Shown: positions 1-9,675, numbered from the stretch's first letter. The stretch: DNA of 64,000 nt from Butyricicoccus faecihominis (GCF_024462775.1 NZ_JANGCE010000012.1:23099-87098); one strand, 5' to 3'. Numbers and translations are program-made. The notes: generated by a model not told the origin, from the sequence alone.

Positions 1-43
1 GGCCGACAGGGTCCCGACAACCATTAGGAAAAGGAGTATTCGC

Positions 44-1174
44 ATGAAAAGATTTCTTTCTCTGCTTGCCGCCGCCGCGCTCTTCTCCACAATGCTTACC
101 GGCTGCGGTCCTCAAACGGGCGTGCCGTCCGGTACGGGCGGCGCGGACGCGAACACAGATGTGGCGGTGCAAAGCGAAACCACCGGCCCGGCGCAGCCGC
201 TCGCAGGCGCGAGCGTGGTGCTCAAACTGAGCCACGGCGATAACGACACCAGCATGCTAAAAAACACATGGAATTGCTACGCCCGTGTGTTCAAAAAGTC
301 CATCGAACTGTATTCCGGCGGCGAAATGACGCTTGAAATCTATCCAAACGATTCGCTTGGCAGCACGACCTCGTGCTTGGAGCAGTGCTCGCAGGGGACG
401 ATCGATATCGCGCTGTCCGCCTCGGTCGGCGCGTTGGCCGGTTGGGTGCCGAACGTGAGCGTGTTCGATATGCCCTACCTGATCGAAGACATCGATGTGT
501 GCAATCTGGTATGCGAGGGCGAGATCAAGGACGAGCTGAGCGCCCAGCTGCAAAGCGCCGCGAATATGCGCCTGCTCAGCCTGATCCAGACCGATTTCCG
601 CAACCTCGATACGTGGAAAGCGCCCGTGCGTTCGCTGGCCGACATGGCCGGCATGAAAATGCGCGTGCAGGAGATCGATCCGCACATCGCCATGGTGGAA
701 AGCTGGGGCGCGGTACCGTCCTCGGTCGCCTTCACGGAGCTGTATTCCGCGGCCTCGACCGGCGTGATCGACTGCTATGAAAACTGCAATTACACCCTGT
801 TCATGAACAACCTGTACGAAACGGTCAAATACATCACCGAGACCAAGCACGCCGCGAACGTTTGCATTTGCGCCATGAACGAGGATTCTTGGAACAAGCT
901 GACCCCGGAGCGGCAGGATATCATCCTGCGCGCCGAGATGGACGCGCGCCGCGCCACCAGCGGCGTGGTGGCCGCGAACAATGTGGATAACCTAAACGTT
1001 TTGGAAAGCAGCGGCATCGAGATCGTTTCGCTTACCGATGAAGAGCGCGCGGCCTTCCGGGACGCCTGCTTTGAAGCCGGCAAGGCGGCTGTGATGAACA
1101 AGGTGGACCCCGCGTTCTACGACCGCTTTACCAAGGCCTATGACGCCGCCGCCATGCTGATGGGACGCGCGTGA
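44..1174 (+). CDS. dctP: TRAP transporter solute-binding lipoprotein (DctP family)
   Basis: This 376-residue protein is the extracytoplasmic binding component of a TRAP transporter. It starts with a lipoprotein signal (basic start, hydrophobic core, LTGC lipobox with Cys21), so it should be lipid-anchored outside the membrane. The body has DctP-like features: KLSHG near residue 65, the 'SLGSTTSCLEQCSQGTIDIA' region, and the conserved Arg/Phe stretch MKMRVQE around residue 205. The ATG has a good AAAAGGAG site just upstream. The small and large TRAP permeases follow in the same direction, completing a three-part system driven by an ion gradient. Family assignment is firm; the substrate (usually a C4-dicarboxylate, sugar acid or similar anion) cannot be read from the sequence. 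Confidence 0.9.
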   Translation: MKRFLSLLAAAALFSTMLTGCGPQTGVPSGTGGADANTDVAVQSETTGPAQPLAGASVVLKLSHGDNDTSMLKNTWNCYARVFKKSIELYSGGEMTLEIYPNDSLGSTTSCLEQCSQGTIDIALSASVGALAGWVPNVSVFDMPYLIEDIDVCNLVCEGEIKDELSAQLQSAANMRLLSLIQTDFRNLDTWKAPVRSLADMAGMKMRVQEIDPHIAMVESWGAVPSSVAFTELYSAASTGVIDCYENCNYTLFMNNLYETVKYITETKHAANVCICAMNEDSWNKLTPERQDIILRAEMDARRATSGVVAANNVDNLNVLESSGIEIVSLTDEERAAFRDACFEAGKAAVMNKVDPAFYDRFTKAYDAAAMLMGRA

Positions 1175-1202
1175 GCGGCCGCCGCTTTGTGAGGATTACG
1201 CT

Positions 1203-1697
1203 ATGGATAAAATCAATAGGGTGCAAAGCGCGATCGCCCGCGTCTCGCTGGCGATCGCCGCGGCGGGTCTTTCCACCATCGCGGTATCGGTTTTTCTTTC
1301 GGTGCTGTGCCGCTATGTGCTGAAGATCAGCGCGATGTGGGTGGAGCAATATACCCGGTACATGCTGATCTGGGTCGTGTTTCTGGCGGCCAATGTGCTC
1401 ATCTACAAAAACACGCTCATGCGGGTGGACTTTGCGGACAAGATCTGGCCGAAGGCGTTTCTCCGGGTGCGCGAAGGGCTTTATACCGTGCTGTTCGTCG
1501 TCATCCTGTGCACGCTGACGTGGCAGGGCTGGCTGCAGGCGCAAAGCTACTGGGGCGTTCCCGTGACCGGGCTGCCGGTGGATAAGTTCTGGGTCTACCT
1601 GTCCGTGCCCGTCGGCTCGTTTCTGATGCTGGTGCAGTATTTGCTGAATTTGGCGGCGCTTTTTTGCGCACACAAAAGCGGAGGTGCGAACGAATGA
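1203..1697 (+). CDS. dctQ: TRAP transporter small permease (DctQ family)
   Basis: This 164-residue membrane protein has about four hydrophobic segments and the DctQ signature region around residues 45-60 (VEQYTRYMLIWVVFLAAN). In TRAP systems this subunit pairs with the large DctM permease. It lies 28 bases after the binding protein gene and its stop overlaps the DctM start as ATGA, which implies translational coupling and one operon. Confidence 0.9.
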   Translation: MDKINRVQSAIARVSLAIAAAGLSTIAVSVFLSVLCRYVLKISAMWVEQYTRYMLIWVVFLAANVLIYKNTLMRVDFADKIWPKAFLRVREGLYTVLFVVILCTLTWQGWLQAQSYWGVPVTGLPVDKFWVYLSVPVGSFLMLVQYLLNLAALFCAHKSGGANE

Positions 1698-2992
1698 GTA
1701 TGCAACTGATTCTGGTGCTGGTGATCCTGTTCGGCCTGCTCCTTGTCGGCTCGCCGGTGGTCATGGCGATCGGCACCGCCGCGATGAGCTACTTTGTGTT
1801 CAAGCCGGACATGCTGGGCAACCTGATGATGTACGCCCACCGGCTGTTCACCGGCATGGATAGCTTTATTTACATCTGCATTCCGCTGTTTATGCTCTCC
1901 GGCGAGCTGATGGGCCTGACCGGCCTGATGGACCGCGTGGTGGACTTTTGCCGCATCTTTGTCGGCCGCCTGCGCGGCGGCGTGGCGTATGTCAACGTGC
2001 TGGCCAGTATGCTGTTCGGCGGTATTTCGGGCTCCGCGCTGGCCGATATCGCCGCGCTTGGGCCGATTGAGATCTCCATGATGGAGGCGGACGGCTACGA
2101 GCGGGATTTTGCCGCCGCGCTGACCGCGACCTCCGCCATACAGGGGCCTGTGATCCCGCCGTCGATCCCGGCGGTCATGTTCGCCAGCCTGACGGCGGTT
2201 TCCGTGGGCGGCATGTTCATCGGCGGCGTGGTGCCCGGCATTATGCTGGGTCTGGGCCAAATCCTCGTGATCTTCTTTCTGGCGCGTAAGTTGCATTTTC
2301 CCAAGAGCGATGTCCGTTACAGTGCGAAAGAGGCGCTGCTTATCACGCTCAAATCCTTTTCCGCCATTTTTATGATCGTGATCGTGCTGGGCGGCATCAT
2401 TTCGGGCGTTTTCACCGCGACGGAAGCCTCGGCGATCTCGGTGGCCTACGTGCTGCTGCTCGATCTGCTGGTCTACCATAAGCTGAAGCCGCGCGATTTG
2501 TGGTCTTCCCTCAAAAACGCGGCGACCGGCTCGGCCTCGATCTTTCTGATCATCGGCTTTACCTCCATTATCAGCTGGATCTTGACCATGGAGAGCGTGC
2601 CGCTGATGATCAACAACTGGGTGGCCGCCGCCAATATTTCGCCCTATCTGCTGCTGTTTCTGGTCAACCTGTTTTTCCTGTTCAACGGCATGTGGATCTC
2701 GGATTCCGCGCAGCTCGTGCTCTTTGCGCCGATCTTTGCCCCGATCTTTCAGCAAATGGGCATTCATCCGATCCACTTTGGCGTAGTCATGGTCGTAAAC
2801 GTCATGATCGGCCTGATCACGCCGCCCTTTGGCGTGGGCCTGTACACCGCCGCCAGCGTCAGCGGCTGCGAGCTCAAGGATATCGTAAAGGCTTCGCTGC
2901 CGTTTACCGCGTCCTGCATCGTGGTACTCCTGCTGATCACCTACATCCCGAATCTTGTTTTGATGCTGCCGTGGCTGGCCGGGTATATTTGA
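1694..2992 (+). CDS. dctM: TRAP transporter large permease (DctM family)
   Basis: This 432-residue, strongly hydrophobic protein has many membrane spans and typical DctM motifs: the N-terminal LLVGSPVVMAIG, then MLFGGISGSALADIAALGPIEI and GLITPPFGVGLYTAASV near the C-terminus. It is the transport channel of the TRAP system. I chose the ATG at 1694 over an upstream in-frame codon at 1664 because it overlaps the DctQ stop (ATGA) and sits behind GGAGGTG. A perfect terminator hairpin follows immediately, so this gene ends the operon. Confidence 0.92.
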   Translation: MSMQLILVLVILFGLLLVGSPVVMAIGTAAMSYFVFKPDMLGNLMMYAHRLFTGMDSFIYICIPLFMLSGELMGLTGLMDRVVDFCRIFVGRLRGGVAYVNVLASMLFGGISGSALADIAALGPIEISMMEADGYERDFAAALTATSAIQGPVIPPSIPAVMFASLTAVSVGGMFIGGVVPGIMLGLGQILVIFFLARKLHFPKSDVRYSAKEALLITLKSFSAIFMIVIVLGGIISGVFTATEASAISVAYVLLLDLLVYHKLKPRDLWSSLKNAATGSASIFLIIGFTSIISWILTMESVPLMINNWVAAANISPYLLLFLVNLFFLFNGMWISDSAQLVLFAPIFAPIFQQMGIHPIHFGVVMVVNVMIGLITPPFGVGLYTAASVSGCELKDIVKASLPFTASCIVVLLLITYIPNLVLMLPWLAGYI

Positions 2993-3001
2993 TCCTTCTA
3001 C

Positions 3002-3040
3002 AAAAGGCTCCCTGTTTCTAAAACAGGGAGCCTTTTGCAG
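3002..3040 (+). terminator. Rho-independent terminator of the TRAP operon
   Basis: A perfect 16-bp inverted repeat (3002-3017 with 3021-3036) has a three-base CTA loop and ends in TTTT. It starts 10 bases after the DctM stop codon. Confidence 0.9.
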
Positions 3041-3181
3041 TTTTCAAATATTAATATGAATATATAGACAAATTCAAATGAATGGATCAAGTTAATGGAA
3101 AAAGAGCCATCGATTAATGGACAATATGCATAAAATAAAAGCAAAAACAATGAGATAATATACGAAAATGCGAGTGATGGG
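3041..3181. other. AT-rich intergenic stretch
   Basis: This non-coding stretch between the TRAP terminator and the next promoter is much more AT-rich than its surroundings. I see no ORF with a ribosome site and no clear RNA structure in it. Confidence 0.5.
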
Positions 3182-3210
3182 TTGACATAATTCATATTAT
3201 AAAATACTAT
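3182..3210 (+). promoter_or_regulatory. Sigma-70-type promoter of the isomerase/ABC operon
   Basis: A perfect -35 box TTGACA (3182-3187) and a TACTAT -10 box (3205-3210) are 17 bases apart, 47 bases before the IolE-like start codon. GGAGGA precedes that ATG. The LacI-type regulator encoded at the far end of the cluster is the natural candidate to act here, but I found no convincing operator palindrome. Confidence 0.75.
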
Positions 3211-3256
3211 ATAGGCACAACGTAACATTAATAAAATTTGAACGGAGGAATGTTTC

Positions 3257-4162
3257 ATGAAACCGCTATTTCAGAATGTCCGGTTCGGCGCGCACCCGAT
3301 CTGCTGGTGCAACGACGACATGCTCGACCTTGGCGACGAGTACTCCTTTGAAAACATCATCGACGAGGCGGCGGAAGCGGGCTATACCGGTATAGAGCTG
3401 GGCCGCAAATTCCCCAAGGAACCAAAGGCGCTCCGGCAGGCGCTGGACGCGCGCGGCCTGCAGTTGACTTCCGGCTGGTGCGATACCATGTTCGCCTGCG
3501 CCGAGCTGCGCGACAAGTATTTCGACATGTTCCGCGAAAAGGCGAAATTCCTGCGGGATTGCGGCTGCGACGTCGTCGTCGCGGCGGAGGGCACGGGCTC
3601 GCGCTGCTGGGACCCGCGCGAATACCGCGCCAAAAAGGGCGTGGAAAAGCTGGACGACGAACAGTGGAAGCTGTTTTTGGACGGCCTGAATGAAGCCGGG
3701 GATTTTGTAAACAGCCTTGGCATGAAGCTCGTCTACCATGTGCACACAGGCACCTGCTGCGAGACCTATGAGGAGACCCAGCGCCTCTGCGCCGGCACCG
3801 ACCCGGACAAGCTGCACCTGCTGGCCGATACCGGGCACCTGCACTACTGCGGGGTCGACCTTGCGCGGTTCTTCCATGATTTCGCGGACCGCATCGCCTA
3901 TGTGCACTTGAAGAACATCCGCGAGATCGTGCTCGACGTGGTGGAGGATTATGACATGGATTTCAATTCCTCGGTCAAATGCGGCATCTTCACCGTGCCG
4001 GGGGACGGCGGCATCGATTTTAGACCCATCATGCAGATCTTGGCGGACAAGGGGTACGAGGGCTGGATGATGGTGGAGGCGGAACAGTACCTGCCCAGCC
4101 CCAAGGCCCTGCACTTTATGAAAATGGCGCGCGCATACCTGCGCGAGATCACCGGCGTTTGA
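3257..4162 (+). CDS. Sugar phosphate isomerase/epimerase, IolE-like
   Basis: This 301-residue protein belongs to the xylose-isomerase-like TIM-barrel family. The opening GAHPICWCNDDM and the C-terminal VPGDGGIDFRPIMQ...YEGWMMVEAEQ closely resemble myo-inosose-2 dehydratase (IolE). Metal-ligand positions are visible as Glu46, the HVHTG histidines, DTGHLHYCG, HLK and the terminal VEAE. It is first in a catabolic operon with a PIG-L deacetylase, a sugar ABC transporter and a zinc dehydrogenase, so it probably isomerises, epimerises or dehydrates the imported polyol or sugar. No other inositol genes are present in the window, so I do not assign the IolE reaction firmly. Confidence 0.8.
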   Translation: MKPLFQNVRFGAHPICWCNDDMLDLGDEYSFENIIDEAAEAGYTGIELGRKFPKEPKALRQALDARGLQLTSGWCDTMFACAELRDKYFDMFREKAKFLRDCGCDVVVAAEGTGSRCWDPREYRAKKGVEKLDDEQWKLFLDGLNEAGDFVNSLGMKLVYHVHTGTCCETYEETQRLCAGTDPDKLHLLADTGHLHYCGVDLARFFHDFADRIAYVHLKNIREIVLDVVEDYDMDFNSSVKCGIFTVPGDGGIDFRPIMQILADKGYEGWMMVEAEQYLPSPKALHFMKMARAYLREITGV

Positions 4163-4197
4163 CGAAAACGGAACCGATAAAAAGGAGGCTGGAAAAA

Positions 4198-4881
4198 ATG
4201 AATGTACTGGCAATCGGCGCGCACCCGGATGATATCGACATTTACGCGGGCGGCACCATGCTGCGCTATGCGGAGCGCGGCGACACGGTAAAATTCTGCG
4301 TTGTGACGAGCGGCAACATCGGCCATTACGACTATGACCGCGCGGAGCTGGCCGCGAAGCGTAAGGCGGAGCAGCTGAACTCTGCGGCGGTCGCGGGCGC
4401 GGAGACCCTGTTTCTCGGCATGGACGAGCGCATCGTGGACGACAACCCGACGCGCGACGCGATCGTGAACGCGATCCGCTGGGCCGATCCCGATGTGATC
4501 TTCACGCATTGGCCCGACGATTCCAGCGTGGACCACCATGTGATCGGCACGATCGTAAAGCAGGCGCTGCTGTGCCTGAAATGGAAAAACCAGAAGACCG
4601 AGTACCCGCCAATCAGCAAGCTGCCCAAGGTGTTTTTCTGGGAGCCGAACGGCGGCTTCCACTACCAGCCCGAGCAATATGTCGACATCACGGATCAGAT
4701 GGAGCGCAAGCGCGCTATGCTGGCCTGTCACAAATCGCAGGTGGAGCTGGAACAGGACTATATGCACGCGATCGAGGCAATGGGCATGTACCGCGGCTTG
4801 CAGGCGGGCTATGCCTATGCGGAAGGGTTCAAGGCGCATCTCTCGTTTGAGAATCCGCCTGACTATAAGCTGCTGCCCTAG
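4198..4881 (+). CDS. PIG-L/LmbE family deacetylase
   Basis: This 227-residue protein carries the zinc-binding AHPDD motif at residues 8-12 and HWPDDSSVDHH around residue 105, the hallmarks of PIG-L/LmbE N-acetyl-sugar deacetylases. The ATG at 4198 is preferred because AAAGGAGG lies 8 bases upstream; a TTG at 4159 would overlap the previous gene. Its place between an IolE-like isomerase and a sugar importer suggests it removes an acyl group from an imported amino-sugar or glycoside. The substrate is unknown. Confidence 0.85.
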   Translation: MNVLAIGAHPDDIDIYAGGTMLRYAERGDTVKFCVVTSGNIGHYDYDRAELAAKRKAEQLNSAAVAGAETLFLGMDERIVDDNPTRDAIVNAIRWADPDVIFTHWPDDSSVDHHVIGTIVKQALLCLKWKNQKTEYPPISKLPKVFFWEPNGGFHYQPEQYVDITDQMERKRAMLACHKSQVELEQDYMHAIEAMGMYRGLQAGYAYAEGFKAHLSFENPPDYKLLP

Positions 4882-4942
4882 GGCGGCGCGCCGAACCGGG
4901 AAAGGAAAGAAACAAACCGCGTGATCGAAGGAGGGAACCCAC

Positions 4943-5941
4943 ATGAAAAAAAGACTATTGGCATTGGGACTGAGCTTGGGACTGATTCTGGCGTGCGCCG
5001 GCTGCGGAGGCGGCGACGGCGCGGGCGACGCGCCGCAGGGCGAACCGCAGGCCGACGCGCCTAAGGCTGCGGAAAAGCTGCTGCTCGGCGTATCGCTGCA
5101 AAACACGGGCGACGTGTTCGACCGTATCCTGTACGAAGGCATGATGGCGTACGGCGAGGAGCATAAGGACGAGATCGACCTACAGATTCTAAACGCCCAA
5201 GGCGACGTCAACACCCAGTTGACCAACGTCGATCAGCTGATCAACTCCAAGGTCAAGGCGCTGGTGCTGTGGCCGCGCGACGTGGACGCGCTCACGCCCG
5301 CGGTGGAGGCGGCGAACGCGGCCGGCATTCCGGTGGTCTGCGTCAACACCCGCACCAACGGCGGCGCGTATACCTATGTCGGCTCGAACGATGAGGAGGC
5401 CGGGCGCATTCAGGGCGAGTGGCTGGCCGAAAAGCTGCCGGAAAACGCGAAGTACTGCTATCTGATGGGGCCGATCGGCCATTCCGGACAGATCGGCCGG
5501 AAAAAGGGCATGCAGGCGGTTTTGGCAGAAAAACGCCCGGATATCGAGCTTTTGGCCGAACAGACCGCCGAGTGGGACCGCGCGAAAGCGATGAATATCA
5601 CGGACGACTGGCTCAAGAGCTTTCCCGAGGTGACCGCGATCGTCAGCCAAAACGACAACATGGCGCTCGGCGCGATCGAAGCCGTGCGCACGGCGGACAA
5701 GCTCGATTCCATCCTCGTCACCGGCACCGACGCGACCGAGGAAGCGTGCGCCAGCATCAAGGCGGGCGATCTGGCCATGTCGGTCTACCAGAACGCGCAC
5801 GATCAAGGCTATTTCAGCGCCGACGTTGCGCTGAAGCTCGCGCGGGGCGAATGGACGAAGGGCGATATGGATATTCCCTTTGAAGCGGTGGACGCGGAAA
5901 ACGTCGACCAGTACATTGTGCAGTATGAGGCCGCCGAGTAA
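4943..5941 (+). CDS. Sugar ABC transporter substrate-binding lipoprotein (RbsB-like)
   Basis: This 332-residue protein starts with a lipoprotein signal (lipobox ACAGC, Cys21), then a periplasmic-binding-protein fold of the ribose/galactose type. Visible features are GVSLQNTGDVF, VDQLINSKVKALVLWP, VVCVNTRTNGG and VSQNDNMALGAIEAV. It would capture a sugar outside the cell and deliver it to the ATPase and permease encoded next. GGAGGG precedes the ATG. Confidence 0.9.
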   Translation: MKKRLLALGLSLGLILACAGCGGGDGAGDAPQGEPQADAPKAAEKLLLGVSLQNTGDVFDRILYEGMMAYGEEHKDEIDLQILNAQGDVNTQLTNVDQLINSKVKALVLWPRDVDALTPAVEAANAAGIPVVCVNTRTNGGAYTYVGSNDEEAGRIQGEWLAEKLPENAKYCYLMGPIGHSGQIGRKKGMQAVLAEKRPDIELLAEQTAEWDRAKAMNITDDWLKSFPEVTAIVSQNDNMALGAIEAVRTADKLDSILVTGTDATEEACASIKAGDLAMSVYQNAHDQGYFSADVALKLARGEWTKGDMDIPFEAVDAENVDQYIVQYEAAE

Positions 5942-5992
5942 CGGCAGGTCCGGCGGCGCGCCATGGAGACGGCCTCGAATGGAGGGAACGGC

Positions 5993-7498
5993 ATGACCGA
6001 TCAAGCTGATGTGATACTCGAGCTGAAAAATATCGAAAAATCCTTTCCGGGCGTTCGCGTGCTCAAGCAGGTGTGCTTTACGCTGCGCAGGGGCACGGTG
6101 CACGCGATCGTCGGGGAAAACGGCGCGGGCAAATCGACGCTGATGAAGATTCTGAGCGGCATGTATCAGCCCGACGCCGGAGAGATCTGGCTGGAGGGCG
6201 AGCGGGTGCGCATCGCCAATGAAAGTCAGGGCATCGCGCGCGGCATTTCGATGATCTATCAGGAGCTCAATTCGGTGCTCGATATGACCGTGATGGAAAA
6301 CGTGTTTCTGGGGCGTGAGATCACGCGCTTGGGGCTGACCGACAAGGCCGAAATGCGCCGCCGGACGCGCGAGGCCCTCGCGGGGCTGGACATGGCCATC
6401 GACCCCGATACGATGATGCGCAGCCTTTCGGTGGCCAGCCGCCAGATGATCGAGATCGCCAAGGCGGTCTCGCGCGAAGCCAAGATCATCGTCATGGACG
6501 AGCCGACCTCCTCCATCTCGCAGCGCGAGGTGAGCGAGCTGTTCCGGCTGGTGCGGAAAATGAAGGCGCGCGGCATCTCCGTCATTTATATCTCGCACCG
6601 GTTGGAGGAACTGCCCGAGATCGCGGACGAGATCACGATCATCCGCGACGGCGCGTGCGTTTTTGGGGGCGCGGCGAACGCGGTGACGGAAGGCGAGATC
6701 ATCCGCCACATGGTCGGGCGCGAGCTGAACGACCTGTTCCCCAAGACCGAGGTGCCGATCGGCGAGGAGCTGCTTCGCGCCGAGAATTTTTCCAGCGCGG
6801 GCGTGTTCCGTCAAATCAGCTTTTCCGTGCGCCGCGGCGAGATACTCGGCTTTTCCGGGCTGATCGGCGCGGGCCGCACCGAGGTGATGCGCGCGATCTG
6901 CGGGCTGGACCCGTGCGATTCGGGCAGCGTGTTTCTGGCGGGCCGCCAAAAACGGATCAAAAACCCGACGGACGCGATCAAAAGCGGCATCGCCATGATC
7001 TCGGAGGACCGCCGCCGGTACGGTCTGGTGGTCATCCGCAGCATCCGCGAAAACATGATGCTCGCGCATATGAGGGCGTTTGCCGGCAAGCTGGGCCTGC
7101 TGAACAAGCATAGGGAGACCGGCGTGATCGGGGAGCAGATCGAGCGGCTGCACATCAAAACGAGCGATATCGAACTGCCCGCCTCGACCATGTCGGGCGG
7201 CAACCAGCAAAAGGTGGTGCTCGCCAAGTGGATGGTCCGGCCGCCGCAGGTGCTGATCATGGACGAACCGACCAAGGGCATCGACGTGGGCGCTAAGTAT
7301 GAGATCTACAAGCTGATGTGCGAGCTGGCCGGGGCGGGCATGGCGATCATCATGATCTCCTCCGAGCTGCCGGAAATTCTGGGCATGAGCGACCGCATCA
7401 TCGTCATGGCGGATGGAGAAAAGCGCGGCGAACTGACGCGGCGCGAGGCCACACAGGAAAAAATCATGGCTTTATCAGCGGGAGGGAGCAGGAAATGA
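5993..7498 (+). CDS. Sugar ABC transporter ATP-binding protein (RbsA/MglA type, two NBDs)
   Basis: This 501-residue protein contains two nucleotide-binding domains in tandem. The first has Walker A GENGAGKST and Walker B IIVMDEPTSS. The second has a degenerate P-loop GLIGAGRTE, signature SGGNQQK and Walker B VLIMDEPTKG. The degenerate second P-loop is normal for this family. The ATG at 5993 follows GGAGGG; an in-frame ATG at 5963 has a poorer site. Its stop overlaps the permease start (ATGA). Confidence 0.93.
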   Translation: MTDQADVILELKNIEKSFPGVRVLKQVCFTLRRGTVHAIVGENGAGKSTLMKILSGMYQPDAGEIWLEGERVRIANESQGIARGISMIYQELNSVLDMTVMENVFLGREITRLGLTDKAEMRRRTREALAGLDMAIDPDTMMRSLSVASRQMIEIAKAVSREAKIIVMDEPTSSISQREVSELFRLVRKMKARGISVIYISHRLEELPEIADEITIIRDGACVFGGAANAVTEGEIIRHMVGRELNDLFPKTEVPIGEELLRAENFSSAGVFRQISFSVRRGEILGFSGLIGAGRTEVMRAICGLDPCDSGSVFLAGRQKRIKNPTDAIKSGIAMISEDRRRYGLVVIRSIRENMMLAHMRAFAGKLGLLNKHRETGVIGEQIERLHIKTSDIELPASTMSGGNQQKVVLAKWMVRPPQVLIMDEPTKGIDVGAKYEIYKLMCELAGAGMAIIMISSELPEILGMSDRIIVMADGEKRGELTRREATQEKIMALSAGGSRK

Positions 7499-8469
7499 AA
7501 GCGAAACTCGGTGGTTTGAATTTCGGGCAGATGTTCCGAAAATGCGGTATTTACGTGATTCTGGCGCTGTTTATCATCATCAGCACCATCCTGCGGCCCG
7601 ATGTGTTCCTGACCAAAGCAAACCTGATCTCTATTTTGGTGCAGATCTCCATGACCACGATCTTGGCTTGCGGCGAATGCGCGCTGATCTTGGCCGGCAG
7701 CGTCGATCTGTCGGCGGGCTCGCTGGTCGCGCTCACCGGCACGGTCATGGTGGGCATGTATGAAAGCACGGGCAGCATTCTGGCCGGCCTTGCGGCGGCG
7801 CTGGTCATCGGCGCGGCGATCGGTCTGGTCAACGGTTTTATCATCACCCGGTTCGCGCTGCCCGCCTTTATCGTCACGCTGGGCACGCAGATCCTCTCGC
7901 GCGGCCTTGCGCTGGTCTACGCCAACGGCATGCCGATCCCGGTCACGGGCAGCTCGTTCCGCGTGCTGGGGCAGGGCAAGCTGTTCGGCCAGATCCCGTA
8001 CCCCATTTTAGTGTGCATCGCGGTGGTTCTCTTTTCGCTGGTGCTGGTCAACCGCACGGCCTATGGCCGCTCGCTCTACGCCATCGGCGGCAATGAGGAA
8101 GCCGCCAAGGCCTCGGGCATTAAAACCGCGCGCGTGCTCACGGTGGCGCACGTTTTCATGGGCCTGCTCGCGGCGATTACCGGCTATATCCTGATGAGCC
8201 GCACCAACGTCGGCCAGCCGTCCGCCGCGCTCAACTATGAGTTCGACGCGATCATCGGCGTGATTCTGGGCGGCACCAGCTTTTCCGGCGGCATCGGCAC
8301 GGTCGGCGGGGCCGTGGTCGGCTGCGTGGTGATGGGCGTGCTCGCCAACATCATGAACCTGATCAATATCTCGCCCAACTGGCAGTATGTGGTCAAAGGC
8401 ATCATCATTCTGTTCGCCGTGGTGCTCGATGCGACGACCAAAAAGCTGAGCCTTCGCGCCAAAGCCTGA
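7495..8469 (+). CDS. Sugar ABC transporter permease (RbsC-like)
   Basis: This 324-residue membrane protein has multiple spans and the RbsC-type motifs CALILAGSVDLSAGS, GLVNGFIITRFALPAFIVTLG, YAIGGNEEAAKASGI and the late GGTSFSGGIGTVGG. It forms the channel for the sugar importer. The ATG overlaps the ATPase stop and is preceded by GGAGGGAGCAGGA. Confidence 0.92.
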   Translation: MKAKLGGLNFGQMFRKCGIYVILALFIIISTILRPDVFLTKANLISILVQISMTTILACGECALILAGSVDLSAGSLVALTGTVMVGMYESTGSILAGLAAALVIGAAIGLVNGFIITRFALPAFIVTLGTQILSRGLALVYANGMPIPVTGSSFRVLGQGKLFGQIPYPILVCIAVVLFSLVLVNRTAYGRSLYAIGGNEEAAKASGIKTARVLTVAHVFMGLLAAITGYILMSRTNVGQPSAALNYEFDAIIGVILGGTSFSGGIGTVGGAVVGCVVMGVLANIMNLINISPNWQYVVKGIIILFAVVLDATTKKLSLRAKA

Positions 8470-8490
8470 TTTTCCAAAGGAGTGTAAGCA

Positions 8491-9543
8491 ATGAAAATGA
8501 AAGCGGTATATATGCACGGCCCGATGGACCTGCGGATCGGGGAGCGCGAGCTCGAACCGCTCCGCGAAAACGAGGTGCGCATCAAAATCGCGCGGTGCGG
8601 CATCTGCGGTTCCGATCTGGGCTGTTACAGCGGCAAAAGCAGCGAAGGGCGGTACGATATCGCGCCGTATATCCCGGGCCACGAATACGCGGGCACGGTG
8701 GTGGAGACCGGCCCCGCCGTGCGCGACCTTGCGGTGGGCGACCGCGTGACCGGCGATTGCAGCATGGGCTGCAACGCGTGCGAAAACTGCAAAAACGGCA
8801 AAATGCCCTCCGCCTGCCTGCACGGGGACGAGGTCGGCTTTCGGCCCTATACGCCGGGCGCCATGGCCGAATACCTGACGCTGAAGGAAGGCAACGTGCA
8901 TCGCCTGCCACCTGATTGGCCGTTTGAAATGGGTGCGTGGGTGGAAACCTTCTGCGTGGGTTATTTCAGCATTTGGGGCGGCAACGGCCATTTGGACGCC
9001 GCGGAGGATGTGCTGATTATCGGCGCGGGCTCGATCGGCCTGTGCGCCGCCATGACGGCCAAGGCTTCGGGCGCGCATGTGATCGCGGCCGATCCGCTCG
9101 CCTTCCGCCGCGACGTCATCCTGCGCTACGGCGCGGATGAAGCGCTCGACCCGACCGCGCCCGACTTCGCCGAACAGCTTAAAGGGCTGACGGGCGGCAC
9201 GGGCCCCAGCTATGTGGTGGAAGCCTCCGGCACGCCCGCCGGCGCGGAAAACGCGGTAAAGCTGGCGGCGGACGGCGCGCGGGTGCGGCTGGTCGGCATG
9301 TGCGAGCGGGATATCACCATCAAGCCCACCGATCTGATCTTTAAAAACCTGAGCGTCAGCGGCTTTAACGGCACCAAAAACGCCATGGTGCGCACGATCA
9401 AGTTCATGGACCGTATCCGGGACAGCTATGATTTCGCGGCGCTCAATACCAGCTTCTATCCCTATGAGCAGGCCAAGGCGGCGTTTGATTACGCCCTGCA
9501 AAACGCGGGGAGCGAGATCAAGGTGATGCTCACGTTCGACTAG
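8491..9543 (+). CDS. Zinc-dependent medium-chain dehydrogenase (polyol/sorbitol dehydrogenase-like)
   Basis: This 350-residue MDR-family enzyme has the catalytic-zinc motif CGICGSDLG, the GHEYAGTVVETG block, a structural-zinc cysteine cluster (CSMGCNACENCKNGKMPSAC, residues about 90-109) and a nucleotide-binding GAGSIG. Such enzymes oxidise a secondary alcohol of a polyol or sugar with NAD(P). It ends the catabolic operon, 21 bases after the permease and behind AAAGGAG. The exact substrate is not recognisable. Confidence 0.88.
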   Translation: MKMKAVYMHGPMDLRIGERELEPLRENEVRIKIARCGICGSDLGCYSGKSSEGRYDIAPYIPGHEYAGTVVETGPAVRDLAVGDRVTGDCSMGCNACENCKNGKMPSACLHGDEVGFRPYTPGAMAEYLTLKEGNVHRLPPDWPFEMGAWVETFCVGYFSIWGGNGHLDAAEDVLIIGAGSIGLCAAMTAKASGAHVIAADPLAFRRDVILRYGADEALDPTAPDFAEQLKGLTGGTGPSYVVEASGTPAGAENAVKLAADGARVRLVGMCERDITIKPTDLIFKNLSVSGFNGTKNAMVRTIKFMDRIRDSYDFAALNTSFYPYEQAKAAFDYALQNAGSEIKVMLTFD

Positions 9544-9646
9544 GGCGACGGCCGAAGCCCTGTTCCGTACTGCGGCTCCAATCGCGTTACGAGCGGCGAA
9601 TATGCCTGAAAACGCCCCAATTTGTGCAGAATATTGCGTGCCTTGC

Positions 9647-9675
9647 TTGAAAGTGCGCCGGTAAATCGGTATAAT
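9647..9675 (+). promoter_or_regulatory. Promoter of the LacI-family gene
   Basis: TTGAAA (9647-9652) and a consensus TATAAT (9670-9675) are separated by 17 bases, about 50 bases before the GTG start of the regulator. Confidence 0.75.

Noticed and set aside
5189..7210. A 673-codon open frame on the minus strand
   Set aside because: It lies opposite the sugar ABC genes, has no ribosome site or recognisable domain, and its composition (His, Arg, Ala, Gly rich) is the usual shadow of high-GC coding DNA.
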